Counted from the stretch's first letter, positions 22,389-30,920 are shown. The stretch: 64,000 nucleotides of DNA from Alphaproteobacteria bacterium (GCA_003246625.1 QJZR01000013.1:186001-250000); one strand, 5' to 3'. Notes: generated by a model not told the origin, from the letters alone. Numbers and translations: made by a program.

Positions 22389-23291
22389 TTAGGGCATCGC
22401 CTCGACCAGGGCGGCGGCGGTGCGCGCCGCGTTGATCGCGGCAAGGGCGAAGAAGGTGCGGATTTGGTTTTCGCCGGTGTCGCCCCCGGCCAGGTCCGAC
22501 AGGCCGCGCACGGCGACGAAGGGCACGTCGTTGACATAGGCGACCTGCGCCACGGCGGCGCTTTCCATGTCGAGGGCATGGGCCTGGAAGGTGCGGAAGG
22601 CGTAGTCGCGGAACTCGGCGTTGTCGACGAAGGCGGGGCCGGAGACGCCGTTGCCGCCGATTTCCACCCGTGGCGGGCGGGGCAGACAGCGGTTCTTCGC
22701 GGTGCAGGATTCCAGCGTCAGGGTGGGGGCGAGACGGCGGACGAGGTCGAGCAGGCCGGGGTCCGCCGGGAACCAGAAGCGCCGCTCCGCCGTGGGAGAG
22801 GCGGGCGGCAGGACCTTGCTGCCCCTGGGGAAGATCATGCCGAAGTTGGGGAAGGGCGTCGTCTTGCCGGCGGGCAAGGCGAAGCCGTTGCCGTCTTGGC
22901 GCGCGAAGACCGAGGCCAGGTACGACCCCCATTGCCCGGCGACCACCACGTCGCCGATGGCCAGCGCCGGATCGACGCCGCCCGCGATGCCGGAAAATAC
23001 GATCGCCCGCACCCGGTAAAGGTCGATCGTCCGTTGCGCCGCCATCGCCGCGTTGACCGGGCCGACGCCGCCGAGGACCAGGACGACCGCCTTGTCGCGC
23101 AGCTTGCCGGTGGCGAAGCGGGTGCCGCCGGAACGGTGCTCCCGCCGTTCGGACAGGGAGGCGAGCAGGGGGCGCCATTCCGCCTCGGTGGCGGAGATCA
23201 CCGCGATGCGCGGGGTTTCGTCGCCGCGTGCGACGGCGGGCAGCAGCAGGGCGGCGCACAGGGACAGGCAGGCGAGCAGGCGGCGGATCAT
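22389..23291 (-). CDS. Exported MTA/SAH nucleosidase-family protein
   Basis: 300 residues. A cleavable signal peptide (MIRRLLACLSLCAALLLPAVARG) precedes a purine-nucleoside phosphorylase/nucleosidase domain. The family motifs are visible: AVISATEAEWRPLL with the catalytic-base Glu, FSGIAGGVDPALAIGDVVVA, HALDMESAAVAQVAY with the ribose-binding Met-Glu, and VRGLSDLAGG with the catalytic Asp. At 300 residues it exceeds cytoplasmic MtnN (about 230), partly through a signal peptide and an insert near residues 125-205 with cysteines (SCTAKNRC). The reaction would be hydrolysis of MTA, SAH or a related nucleoside in the periplasm. Confidence 0.85.
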   Translation of the reverse strand: MIRRLLACLSLCAALLLPAVARGDETPRIAVISATEAEWRPLLASLSERREHRSGGTRFATGKLRDKAVVLVLGGVGPVNAAMAAQRTIDLYRVRAIVFSGIAGGVDPALAIGDVVVAGQWGSYLASVFARQDGNGFALPAGKTTPFPNFGMIFPRGSKVLPPASPTAERRFWFPADPGLLDLVRRLAPTLTLESCTAKNRCLPRPPRVEIGGNGVSGPAFVDNAEFRDYAFRTFQAHALDMESAAVAQVAYVNDVPFVAVRGLSDLAGGDTGENQIRTFFALAAINAARTAAALVEAMP

Positions 23292-23305
23292 CGGGCGGTT
23301 TCCGT

Positions 23306-23770
23306 TCAGGCGTCGGCGCAGACGTCCACCCAGGCCGCGCCGGTGATCTCGGCCAGGCGGTCGGGGGAAATCCGCAGCGCGCTGTTGGTCGACCCGGCGG
23401 CGGGCAGGACCTCGTCAAAGGCCTTGAGCGAGACGTCGCAATAGACCGGCAGCGGCGAGGCCAGGCCGAAGGGGCAGACCCCGCCCACCGGATGGCCGGT
23501 GATCTCGACCACTTCCTCGGCGGAGAGCATCCGCGCCTTGCCGCCGAAGGCCGCCTTCGCCTTCTTGTTGTCCAGGCGCGCGGTACCGCGGGCGACCACC
23601 AGCAGCGCCTTGCCGTCGACCTTCAGCGACAGGGTCTTGGCGATGCGTTCGGGCGGCACGCCGAACCCGGCGGCGGCCAGGTCCACGGTGGCGGTGCTGC
23701 GTTCGAGTTCGAGAATCGACAGGTCGGGGGCCTTCTCGGCAAGGAAGGCGCGGACGGAGGCAATGGTCAT
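23306..23770 (-). CDS. YbaK/EbsC family aminoacyl-tRNA deacylase-like protein
   Basis: 154 residues, the normal length for the family, which clears mischarged tRNAs. The INS-type fold is indicated by ERIAKTLSLKVDGKALLVVA with the conserved Lys, ARLDNKKAKAAFG, EITGHPVGGVCPFGL with the GGV-PFG signature, and AAGSTNSALRISPDRLAEIT. Members act on Cys-tRNA(Pro) or similar. The exact specificity (YbaK, YeaK or ProX type) is not resolved. It starts at 23770, 15 bases upstream of the nucleosidase gene in the same direction, so the two may be co-transcribed. Divergent from the LysR gene. Confidence 0.9.
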   Translation of the reverse strand: MTIASVRAFLAEKAPDLSILELERSTATVDLAAAGFGVPPERIAKTLSLKVDGKALLVVARGTARLDNKKAKAAFGGKARMLSAEEVVEITGHPVGGVCPFGLASPLPVYCDVSLKAFDEVLPAAGSTNSALRISPDRLAEITGAAWVDVCADA

Positions 23771-23947
23771 CGGGGAAATCCGTGGTGGAGGGGAACCGCT
23801 TCCGTGATACCCCCGCGCGGGCGGCGACGGCAAGTCCGGGTTTCCTTGCCGGGGGCTCTGGACGCGGGCCGGGCGAACGCGCTTTCCCTCGGCGCCGCAA
23901 GCCCTTACAATGCCCCGGGGAGAATGGGGAACAGAGGGCTGGCGGCG

Positions 23948-24847
23948 ATGGATTTTCGCGCCCTGGAAACGTTTTTGTGGATCGCGCGGCTGGGCGGCTT
24001 CCGTCTGGCGGCGGACCGGCTGAACACCACCCAGCCGGCCGTCTCGGCGCGCATCCGCGCGCTGGAGGACGAGCTGGGCGTGCGCCTGTTCGAACGCAGC
24101 GCCCGCGCCGTCGCCCTGACCGCCAAGGGGCGCGACCTGGTCCCCTATGCCGAGCGCATCCTTTGCCTCAAGGGCGAGATGATGGCGCGCATCGGCGACC
24201 CCGCCGCGGTGCAGGGCACCATCGTTCTCGGCGTGGTCGAAACCATCGCCCACACCTGGCTGCCGCGCCTGATCGAGCGCCTGGCGCAGATCTATCCGGC
24301 GCTGTCCCTGGAACTGGACATCGACATCACCGCCAACCTGTTGCGCCGCCTGACCGCGCGCGACATCGACGTCGCCTTCCTGATGGGGCCGGTGCCCAAT
24401 TCCGAGATCGAAAACCTGCCTCTCGGCACCTATCCCCTGATCTGGCTGGGCAGCCCGCGCCTGGGCCTGCGCGGACGCACCCTGGGGCGCGAGGATCTGC
24501 GCGGCATCCCGATCATCACCTTTCCCCGCAATTCCCGGCCGCACATGGATCTGGAGGCGCTGTTCCTCGACGGCGGCGACCGTCCGCGCATCCACAACAG
24601 TTCGTCGCTGGCCACCATCGTCCGCATGGCGGTGGACGGCATCGGTATCTGCGCCCTGCCGCGCGAGATCGTCAGCCGCGAACTCGACGCGGGCACCCTG
24701 GAGCCGATCGCGGTGGCGGTGGACCTGCCCGCGCTGAACTTCACCGCGTCGTTTCCCCACGCGTCGGATACCTCGCTGCCGCGCGCGGTTTCCGAACTGG
24801 CTATCCGCATAGCAAATGAGCACACGCCAGACGCGCCCAATCCATAG
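23948..24847 (+). CDS. LysR-family transcriptional regulator
   Basis: 299 residues. The N-terminal winged helix-turn-helix MDFRALETFLWIARLGGFRL, AADRLNTTQPAVSARIRALE is a textbook LysR DNA-binding domain, followed by the linker helix and a periplasmic-binding-like effector domain (about 90-295: GTIVLGVVETIAHTWLPRLI). The ATG at 23948 is preceded by GGCGGCG, a weak ribosome site. It is transcribed in the same direction as the DUF1445-TRAP-amidase genes that begin 92 bases downstream. That gap contains a 7-bp inverted repeat with an 11-base spacer, the LysR-box geometry. It is the likely activator of that cluster. Confidence 0.95.
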   Translation: MDFRALETFLWIARLGGFRLAADRLNTTQPAVSARIRALEDELGVRLFERSARAVALTAKGRDLVPYAERILCLKGEMMARIGDPAAVQGTIVLGVVETIAHTWLPRLIERLAQIYPALSLELDIDITANLLRRLTARDIDVAFLMGPVPNSEIENLPLGTYPLIWLGSPRLGLRGRTLGREDLRGIPIITFPRNSRPHMDLEALFLDGGDRPRIHNSSSLATIVRMAVDGIGICALPREIVSRELDAGTLEPIAVAVDLPALNFTASFPHASDTSLPRAVSELAIRIANEHTPDAPNP

Positions 24848-24900
24848 GCATTGTTGATCGAAAGCCATCAGGATTCGCGTTTGGACGTGATCAACCGGTT

Positions 24901-24925
24901 TTGTCACCATGACTTCTCGTGACAA
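24901..24925. promoter_or_regulatory. Putative LysR-type box upstream of the DUF1445-TRAP genes
   Basis: TTGTCAC (24901-24907) and GTGACAA (24919-24925) are perfect inverted repeats with an 11-base spacer, matching the T-N11-A pattern of LysR sites. A second dyad, GTTGATC (24853-24859) and GATCAAC (24889-24895), lies just upstream. Both fall between the LysR stop and the DUF1445 start at 24940. Confidence 0.5.
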
Positions 24926-24939
24926 CGCGGGAGGCGACG

Positions 24940-25779
24940 ATGGCAACCGGCACGACAGCCGATCTCAGGCGAATGACCGCGGCGGAAGTGCGCGCGCGGA
25001 TCCGATCCGGCGCATTGGACGCCCCCACCGCGGGCATGGCGGACGGCTTCGTCCAGGCCAACCTGGCCATCCTGCCGCGCGAGTTCGCCCGCGACTTTTT
25101 GGATTTCTGCCTGGCCAATCCCAAGCCCTGCCCGTTGCTGGGGGTTTCCCGTCCCGGCGAAACGGCGATCGACGGCGTCGCCCGGGGGCTCGACATCCGT
25201 ACCGACGTCTGCGGCTACAAGGTCTTCAAGGACGGCGTCTGCGTCGAGCGGCGAAGCGAGGTTTCCGCCATCTGGCGCGACGATCTGGTAACCTTCGTCC
25301 TCGGCTGCTCGTTCTCATTCGATCATGCGCTGCTGCATGCCGGTCTGGCGGTGCGGCATATTGATTGCGGCTGCAACGTGCCGATGTACAAGACCGGCAT
25401 CGCCTGCGCGCCGCGCGGGCGCTTCGCCGGTCCGCTGGTCACCTCGATGCGGCCGTTTCCGCCCGCCGAGGCGATCCGCGCCATCTGTCTGTCGGACCAT
25501 TACCCGTTGGCGCATGGCGCGCCGGTGCATTTCGGCGATCCGTCCGCGATCGGCATCGCCGACGTTTCCCGCCCCGATTACGGCGACGCGGTGCCGATGC
25601 GGGCGGGCGAGGTTCCCGTGTTCTGGGCTTGCGGCGTGACGCCGCAGGCGGTGCTGGAGGAAGCTCGGCTTCCCTTCGCCATCACCCACGATCCGGGACA
25701 CATGTTGATTACCGACATCCGCAACGAGGCGGTCTTCGATGTCGGTTCCCTGGTCGCGGACGCGTCGGTTCTGCTGTGA
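24940..25779 (+). CDS. DUF1445 putative hydro-lyase / D-glutamate-cyclase-like protein
   Basis: 279 residues of the YcsI/UPF0317 family. Family hallmarks are GMADGFVQANLAILPREFARDF, FCLANPKPCPLLGVS, VTFVLGCSFSFDHALLHAGL, NVPMYKTGIACAPRGRFAGP and ITHDPGHMLITDI. A mitochondrial homologue converts D-glutamate to 5-oxo-D-proline, and B. subtilis ycsI lies with the 5-oxoprolinase genes, so a cyclic-amide acid is a reasonable substrate guess. The ATG at 24940 follows GGGAGG; an in-frame GTG at 24919 lies within the dyad and is less likely. First gene of a six-gene run. Confidence 0.85.
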   Translation: MATGTTADLRRMTAAEVRARIRSGALDAPTAGMADGFVQANLAILPREFARDFLDFCLANPKPCPLLGVSRPGETAIDGVARGLDIRTDVCGYKVFKDGVCVERRSEVSAIWRDDLVTFVLGCSFSFDHALLHAGLAVRHIDCGCNVPMYKTGIACAPRGRFAGPLVTSMRPFPPAEAIRAICLSDHYPLAHGAPVHFGDPSAIGIADVSRPDYGDAVPMRAGEVPVFWACGVTPQAVLEEARLPFAITHDPGHMLITDIRNEAVFDVGSLVADASVLL

Positions 25780-25804
25780 ACGAACACATCATAAGGAGGC
25801 ATTC

Positions 25805-26866
25805 ATGCGGGGTTTGAAGGTGGCAATGGCGGCGGCTCTGGCCGCGGCGTTCGGGGCCAACGTGGCGCATGCCGAAATGAAGGGCGGTACCCTGAATTAC
25901 GTCGGCAGCTGGAGCGGCCTGGTGCTGTTCAAGCAGTTCGAGAAGCCCTTCTGGGGCGAGACCCTGCCCGCCGACTCCAAGGGCAAGCTGAAGGTCGAGG
26001 TCACCACCTTCGACCAGATGGGTCTCAAGGGGGCCGAGGTCTATCGCATCCTGGCGAAGAACGTCTTCGACATCGGCGCCACGGTGGCCGACTACACGGT
26101 GGCCGACGCGCCCGAGGTGGAGGGCCTGGACATTCCGATGCTGGCCCGCGACCCCGACACCGCGCGGAAAGTGGCGATGGCCTACAAGCCGGTCCTCGAC
26201 GAGGCCTTCGGCAAGCGCTTCAACGCCAAGGTCCTGGCGGTGGTGCCCTATCCGGCGCAGATGCTGTTCTGTAACAAGGAAATCGCCGGTCTTTCCGACA
26301 TCAAGGGGCTGAAGGTGCGCTCCAGCGGCGGTTCGGCGGCGGAGTTCCTGAAGGCGGCGGGCGCCGAGGCGGTGACCATGGCCTTCTCGGAAGTGCCGGG
26401 CGCCTTGCAGCGCGGTGTCATCGACTGCGCGGTGACCGGTTCCCTGTCCGGCTATTCGTCGGGCTGGCACGAGGTGTCGAAGGTCCTTTACCCGATGCCG
26501 ATGGGTGGCTGGGACGACGTGATTACCGCGATTTCGCTGAAGAAGTGGAACAGCCTGGATAAGGAAACCCAGGCCTTCCTCAAAAAGGAAGTCGAGGAGA
26601 AGTTCGAAGCCAAGGTCTGGGAAGCCGCCACCGCCGACACCCAGCAGGGCATCGCCTGCCTGACCGGCGTCGGCGCCCCCGCCTGCACCTATGGCAAGGC
26701 CGGGTCGATGAAGCTGGTGCCGGTGTCCGACGCCGACGTCAAAACCGCGCGTAAGCTGTTGACCGACGTGGTGCTGCCCGGCTGGGCGGCCCGCACCGAG
26801 GCGGCCTATGTCGCGAAGTGGAACGAAACCGTCGGCAAGCTGGTCGGCCTGACCGCGAAGAAGTAA
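25805..26866 (+). CDS. TRAP transporter solute-binding protein (DctP family)
   Basis: 353 residues with a signal peptide cleaved near NVAHA-EMK (residue 23), so it is a periplasmic receptor. It belongs to the DctP/TAXI-like binding proteins. The sequence ADSKGKLKVEVTTFDQMGLKG and the conserved region LSDIKGLKVRSSGGSAAEFL (about 165-185), with the Arg that binds a substrate carboxylate, are visible, followed by EVPGALQRGVIDCAVTG. Strong AAGGAGG before ATG. The 61-base gap to the small permease carries a perfect hairpin. The ligand should be a carboxylate; its identity is unknown. Confidence 0.93.
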   Translation: MRGLKVAMAAALAAAFGANVAHAEMKGGTLNYVGSWSGLVLFKQFEKPFWGETLPADSKGKLKVEVTTFDQMGLKGAEVYRILAKNVFDIGATVADYTVADAPEVEGLDIPMLARDPDTARKVAMAYKPVLDEAFGKRFNAKVLAVVPYPAQMLFCNKEIAGLSDIKGLKVRSSGGSAAEFLKAAGAEAVTMAFSEVPGALQRGVIDCAVTGSLSGYSSGWHEVSKVLYPMPMGGWDDVITAISLKKWNSLDKETQAFLKKEVEEKFEAKVWEAATADTQQGIACLTGVGAPACTYGKAGSMKLVPVSDADVKTARKLLTDVVLPGWAARTEAAYVAKWNETVGKLVGLTAKK

Positions 26867-26874
26867 TCCTCCGC

Positions 26875-26901
26875 GCCGGGACCGGTTTTGCCGGTCCCGG
26901 C
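26875..26901 (+). other. Intercistronic hairpin between DctP and DctQ genes
   Basis: Perfect 11-bp stem GCCGGGACCGG (26875-26885), loop TTTTG, CCGGTCCCGGC (26891-26901), with no T run. Such stems often stabilise the upstream receptor mRNA so that binding protein exceeds permease. Confidence 0.65.
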
Positions 26902-26927
26902 CTTCCATCGAAGCAAGGATACCGCCG

Positions 26928-27515
26928 ATGCTGGCTGCCCTGGATGCCCTGTTGCGCGGGGTCGACCGCGTTTCGCGCCTGCTTGCCTGGCTGGGCGGCG
27001 TGATCCTGCTCGGCATGGTGCTGCTGATCGCCGTCGAGATCGTGATGCGCCGTACCGTCGGCACCTCGCCCGGCCTGTCCTTCGAGTATTCGGGCTATGT
27101 GCTCGGCATCTCGGCGAGCTGGAGCTTCGCCTACGCCCTGTTCCATAAGGCGCACATCCGCATCGACGCCGCCTACGTGCGGGTGCCGCCGAAGGGACGG
27201 ATCGCCCTCGACATGCTGGCGCTGACCGCCTTCGCCGCGTTCGCCGTGCTGGCGGCGCAGGCGACCCTGGGGGTGCTGGTCGAGACCCTGGAGCGCGGCA
27301 CCCTGTCCAATACGCCGCTGCATACCCCGATGTGGATTCCGCAAAGCCTGTGGGCGGCGGGGTGGCTGTGGTTCGCCTTCGCCGTCCTGCTGCTGCTGGC
27401 CCGCTGCGTCGTGGCGTTGCTGCTGGGCGATGCCGCGACGGTACGTCGTCTGGCCGGAAGTTCCACCCTCGACGAGCAGATCGAGGACGAAGCCCCCAAC
27501 CTGGCGGAGGTCTGA
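26928..27515 (+). CDS. TRAP transporter small permease (DctQ family)
   Basis: 195 residues with four hydrophobic helices (about 20-40, 55-75, 98-118, 140-165). DctQ features include GGVILLGMVLLIAVEIVMRR in helix 1 and FEYSGYVLGISASWSFAYAL with the conserved E-x-S/A region. The family is usually about 160-180 residues; here the C-terminal cytosolic tail (LAGSSTLDEQIEDEAPNLAEV) is somewhat long. Start ATG at 26928. It ends 3 bases before the DctM start, so the two permease subunits are translationally coupled. Confidence 0.9.
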   Translation: MLAALDALLRGVDRVSRLLAWLGGVILLGMVLLIAVEIVMRRTVGTSPGLSFEYSGYVLGISASWSFAYALFHKAHIRIDAAYVRVPPKGRIALDMLALTAFAAFAVLAAQATLGVLVETLERGTLSNTPLHTPMWIPQSLWAAGWLWFAFAVLLLLARCVVALLLGDAATVRRLAGSSTLDEQIEDEAPNLAEV

Positions 27516-27518
27516 GCC

Positions 27519-28802
27519 ATGATCGGCGTCGCCCTTGTCGTTCTCGTCGTCCTCATGGTGCTGTCCATTCCGATCGCGGTGACCCTGCTCGGCCTGGGCA
27601 TGTTCATGGACGCTGCCTATTCCCGTTTCCCGCTGCACCGCGCCCTGGGCGAAATCCTGTGGACCGCCTCGGACAGCTTCCTGCTGATCTCGATCCCGCT
27701 GTTCATCCTGCTGGGCGAGATTTTGGTGCGCAGCGGCGTGGCGCGCCGCACCTATGGCGCGCTCGACGCTTGGCTGTCCTGGTTGCCGGGCGGGTTGCTG
27801 CACGCCAACATCGGCACCGCCGCCTTCTTTTCCGCGACCTCGGGGTCGTCGGTCGCCACCGCCGCCACGGTGGGCACCGTGGCAATGCCGCAGGCCCGCG
27901 CGCTTGGCTACGACGAGCGGCTGTTCGCCGGTTCGATCGCCGCGGGCGGCACCCTGGGGATCATGATCCCGCCGTCGATCAACCTGATCGTCTATGGCTT
28001 CATGACCGAAACCTCGATCCCACGCCTGTTCGTCGCGGGCATCCTGCCCGGGGTGATGCTGGCCCTGATGTTCATTCTGGGCACCGCCGGGCTGTGTTCC
28101 CTCAAGCCCGCCTGGGGCGGCCCGGTGTTCGTCCATTCCTGGCGCGACCGGCTGCGCGGCCTGGTCGATCTGGTGCCGATGCTGGGGCTGTTCGCGGTGA
28201 TCATCGGTTCGATCTATACCGGCTGGGCGACGCCGACCGAGGCGGCGGCGGTGGGGGTGCTGGCCACCCTGGGTATCGCCGCGGTCAACCGCACCTTGTC
28301 CTTCGCCATGCTGAACGCCGCCATCCTGGGGACGATGCGCACCACCGCGATGATCATGCTGATCATCATTTCCGCCTATTTCCTCAACTTCGTCCTCTCC
28401 GCGGTCGGCGCCACCCAGGCGTTGAGCCACCTGGTCGGCGCCAGCGGCCTGAGCCCGCTGGCCACCATGCTGCTGATCGTCGGCATGTACGTGATCCTGG
28501 GCTTCTTCATCGAAACCCTGTCCCTGATGGTGATCACCGTGCCGGTGGTGGCGCCGGTGGTGGTGGCGATCGGCTACGACCCGATCTGGTTCGGCATCAT
28601 GCTGATCCTGTTGATCGAAATGGCGCTGATCACCCCGCCGGTGGGGCTCAACCTCTATGTGGTACAGGGGGTGCGCGGCCACGGTTCGATCAGCGACGTG
28701 ATCATGGGGGCGATTCCCTATGCCCTGACCATGCTGGTGATGGCGGCGCTGTTGATCGCCTTCCCGCAAATCGCCCTTTACCTGCCCAACGCGATGAATT
28801 GA
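27519..28802 (+). CDS. TRAP transporter large permease (DctM family)
   Basis: 427 residues, about 12 membrane segments, the usual length. It is the ion-coupled transport subunit that works with DctQ. DctM signatures are clear: SDSFLLISIPLFILLGEILVR, TAAFFSATSGSSVATAATVG, AAGGTLGIMIPPSINLIVYG and ITPPVGLNLYVVQGVRG. These loops carry the Na+ and substrate sites in structurally known TRAP transporters. Start ATG at 27519. DUF2848 follows 14 bases after the stop, consistent with one operon. Confidence 0.95.
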   Translation: MIGVALVVLVVLMVLSIPIAVTLLGLGMFMDAAYSRFPLHRALGEILWTASDSFLLISIPLFILLGEILVRSGVARRTYGALDAWLSWLPGGLLHANIGTAAFFSATSGSSVATAATVGTVAMPQARALGYDERLFAGSIAAGGTLGIMIPPSINLIVYGFMTETSIPRLFVAGILPGVMLALMFILGTAGLCSLKPAWGGPVFVHSWRDRLRGLVDLVPMLGLFAVIIGSIYTGWATPTEAAAVGVLATLGIAAVNRTLSFAMLNAAILGTMRTTAMIMLIIISAYFLNFVLSAVGATQALSHLVGASGLSPLATMLLIVGMYVILGFFIETLSLMVITVPVVAPVVVAIGYDPIWFGIMLILLIEMALITPPVGLNLYVVQGVRGHGSISDVIMGAIPYALTMLVMAALLIAFPQIALYLPNAMN

Positions 28803-28816
28803 AACGGAGCTCGTAG

Positions 28817-29491
28817 ATGCCGAATCTGAAAACCGCCGACGGCACGGCCCTGGCCGCCGAAGTGCGCGAACTGATCGTCGCCGGATGGGCGGGGCGCGAC
28901 CGCGCCGCGGTCGACCACCACATCGCCGAACTGGCGGAACTGGGGGTGGCGCCGCCTTCGTCGGTGCCGTTGTATTACCGGGTCTCGGCGGGACGGCTGA
29001 CCACCGCGCCCCGCGTCCAGGTGCTGGGCGCCGACGGTTCGGGCGAGGCCGAGGCGGTGATCCTGGGCGCCGCCGGACGGCTTTGGGTGGGGATCGGCTC
29101 CGACCACACCGACCGCAAGGTGGAGTCCTATTCCGTCGCCGTCTCCAAGGAAATGTGCCCGAAGCCGATGGGCGAGACGGTGTGGCCCTTCGCCGAGGTC
29201 GCCGACCACTGGGACGAGCTGATCCTGCGGTCCTTCGCCACCATCGGCGGCGAGCGGGTTCTCTATCAGGAAGGGGCGGTCTCCGCCCTGCTGCCGCCCG
29301 GCGAGTTGATCGCGGGGTGGGAGGCGGCGCACGGCCGCTTCGGCGACGGGCAGGCGATGCTCTGCGGCACCCTGCCCGCGATCGGCGGCATCCGCCCGGC
29401 GGAACGCTTCGAGATCGAGTTGGAGGATCCGGTGCGCAAGCGTCGTCTCAGCCACGCCTATGTCATGGACGTTCTGCCCGTGGTCGCCTGA
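28817..29491 (+). CDS. DUF2848 family protein
   Basis: 224 residues. The sequence matches DUF2848: HHIAELAELGVAPPSSVPLYYRV, LWVGIGSDHTDRKVESYSVAVSKEMCPKP and EIELEDPVRKRRLSHAYVM. Members resemble the fumarylacetoacetate-hydrolase fold and often sit beside amidases and transporters, but no reaction is established to my knowledge. His and Asp in GSDHTDRK and the Glu-rich C-terminal region could bind metal. It is the fourth gene after the DUF1445 gene and is followed 11 bases later by the amidase, so a shared pathway is very likely. Confidence 0.85.
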   Translation: MPNLKTADGTALAAEVRELIVAGWAGRDRAAVDHHIAELAELGVAPPSSVPLYYRVSAGRLTTAPRVQVLGADGSGEAEAVILGAAGRLWVGIGSDHTDRKVESYSVAVSKEMCPKPMGETVWPFAEVADHWDELILRSFATIGGERVLYQEGAVSALLPPGELIAGWEAAHGRFGDGQAMLCGTLPAIGGIRPAERFEIELEDPVRKRRLSHAYVMDVLPVVA

Positions 29492-29502
29492 GGAGTCTTC
29501 CG

Positions 29503-30870
29503 ATGTTCGCCGATCCGCGTCCGTTCGCCCATCTGCTCTGCGCCCTGGCCGAGGGCGAAACCAGCAGCGAGGAGCTGACCCGCGCCGCGTTGCAGCGTGC
29601 CGCCGCGCCGGAAGGGGCGGCGGCCTTCGTCGAAACCTTTGCGGAAACCGCGCTGGCCGAGGCGCGCGCCGCCGACCTGCGCCGTGCCGCCGGGGTGCCT
29701 CTCGGCCCCCTGGCCGGGCTGCCGGTATCGGTGAAGGATCTGTTCGACGTGCGGGGCTTCGTCACCCGCGCCGGATCGAAGGCGTTGGACGACGCGCCGC
29801 CTGCCGCCGCCGACGCCCCGGCGGTGGCTCGTCTGCGCGCCGCCGGCGCGGTGATCGTCGGTCACACCAACATGACCGAATTCGCCTTCTCCGGCCTTGG
29901 CGTCAACCCGCACTACGGCACCCCGGCCAACCCGTGGGACGCGGCGCGCGTGCCCGGCGGTTCGTCGTCGGGGGCGGCGGTTTCGGTGGCGGCGGGCATG
30001 GCGGCGGCGGGCCTGGGCACCGACACCGGCGGCTCGATCCGCATTCCCGCCGCGTTCTGCGGCCTGGCCGGGTTCAAGCCGACGCAGGCGCGTTCCGACC
30101 TGCGGGGGGCGGTGCCCCTGTCGCGCAGCCTCGATTCGGTGGGGGCGATCGCCCACGCCATCGCCGACTGCGCGCTGATCGACGCGGTGCTGGCCGGGGA
30201 CGAGGCGGAGCCCCCGCCGCCGGTGCCGGTGGCGGGACTGCGCTTCGCGGTGCCGCAGACCTATGTCCTGGACGGATTGGACACGGCGGTGGCCAAGGCC
30301 TTCGCCCATGCCCTGTCCGCGCTGTCGGCGGCGGGCGCGCGGATCGAGGAGGTCGCCTTCGCCAACCTGGGCGGCATACCCGACCTGTTGGCCGGGGGCG
30401 GTCTGGTGGCGGCGGAAAGTTTCGCCTGGCACCGTGCGTTGCTGGATTCCCACCGCGATCTTTATGACCCGCGCGTCCTCGTGCGCGTCGAGCGGGGGCG
30501 GGCGCTGTCGGCGGCGGATTACCTGGATCTGGCCGACCTGCGCGCCGTCCGCGTCGCCGAGATGGACGACGCGATGCAGCCCTACGCCGCGTTGCTGATG
30601 CCTTCCGTCGCCTGCGTCGCGCCCCGGCTGGCCGATCTGGCCGACGACGACGCCTATACCCGGATCAACGCCCTGGTGCTGCGCAACACCACCGTCGGCA
30701 ACCTGTTGAACCTGTGTGCCGCCGGATTGCCCTGTCAGGTTCCGGGCGAGACGCCGGTCGGACTTTCGGTGGTCGGGCGCGGCGGCGGCGACCGGCGCAT
30801 TCTCGGCATCGCGGCGGGGGTGGAGGCCACCCTGGCGGCGGCTGGCCTGGGACACCCCGCGCCGTTCTGA
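29503..30870 (+). CDS. Amidase (amidase-signature family)
   Basis: 455 residues. Hydrolyses an amide bond using the Ser-cisSer-Lys triad, here Lys78 (PVSVKDLFD), Ser154 (PGGSSSGAAV) and Ser178 (TDTGGSIRIPAAF); the spacing fits the family. Substrate preference is not encoded in obvious motifs. The start at 29503 gives MFADPRPFAHLLCAL behind GAGGAG. It is the last gene of the LysR-controlled cluster, ahead of a strong terminator. In this context it would open or deamidate an imported carboxylated amide. Confidence 0.93.
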   Translation: MFADPRPFAHLLCALAEGETSSEELTRAALQRAAAPEGAAAFVETFAETALAEARAADLRRAAGVPLGPLAGLPVSVKDLFDVRGFVTRAGSKALDDAPPAAADAPAVARLRAAGAVIVGHTNMTEFAFSGLGVNPHYGTPANPWDAARVPGGSSSGAAVSVAAGMAAAGLGTDTGGSIRIPAAFCGLAGFKPTQARSDLRGAVPLSRSLDSVGAIAHAIADCALIDAVLAGDEAEPPPPVPVAGLRFAVPQTYVLDGLDTAVAKAFAHALSALSAAGARIEEVAFANLGGIPDLLAGGGLVAAESFAWHRALLDSHRDLYDPRVLVRVERGRALSAADYLDLADLRAVRVAEMDDAMQPYAALLMPSVACVAPRLADLADDDAYTRINALVLRNTTVGNLLNLCAAGLPCQVPGETPVGLSVVGRGGGDRRILGIAAGVEATLAAAGLGHPAPF

Positions 30871-30888
30871 GCCATCGCCGGAACAGAA

Positions 30889-30920
30889 AAAAACCGCCGC
30901 GGTCGCCCGCGGCGGTTTTT
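30889..30920 (+). terminator. Terminator ending the DUF1445-TRAP-amidase operon
   Basis: Stem CCGCCGCG (30894-30901) and CGCGGCGG (30908-30915) around GTCGCC, extended by A5/T5 flanks. It lies 18 bases after the amidase stop and also serves the convergent cstA. Confidence 0.88.
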
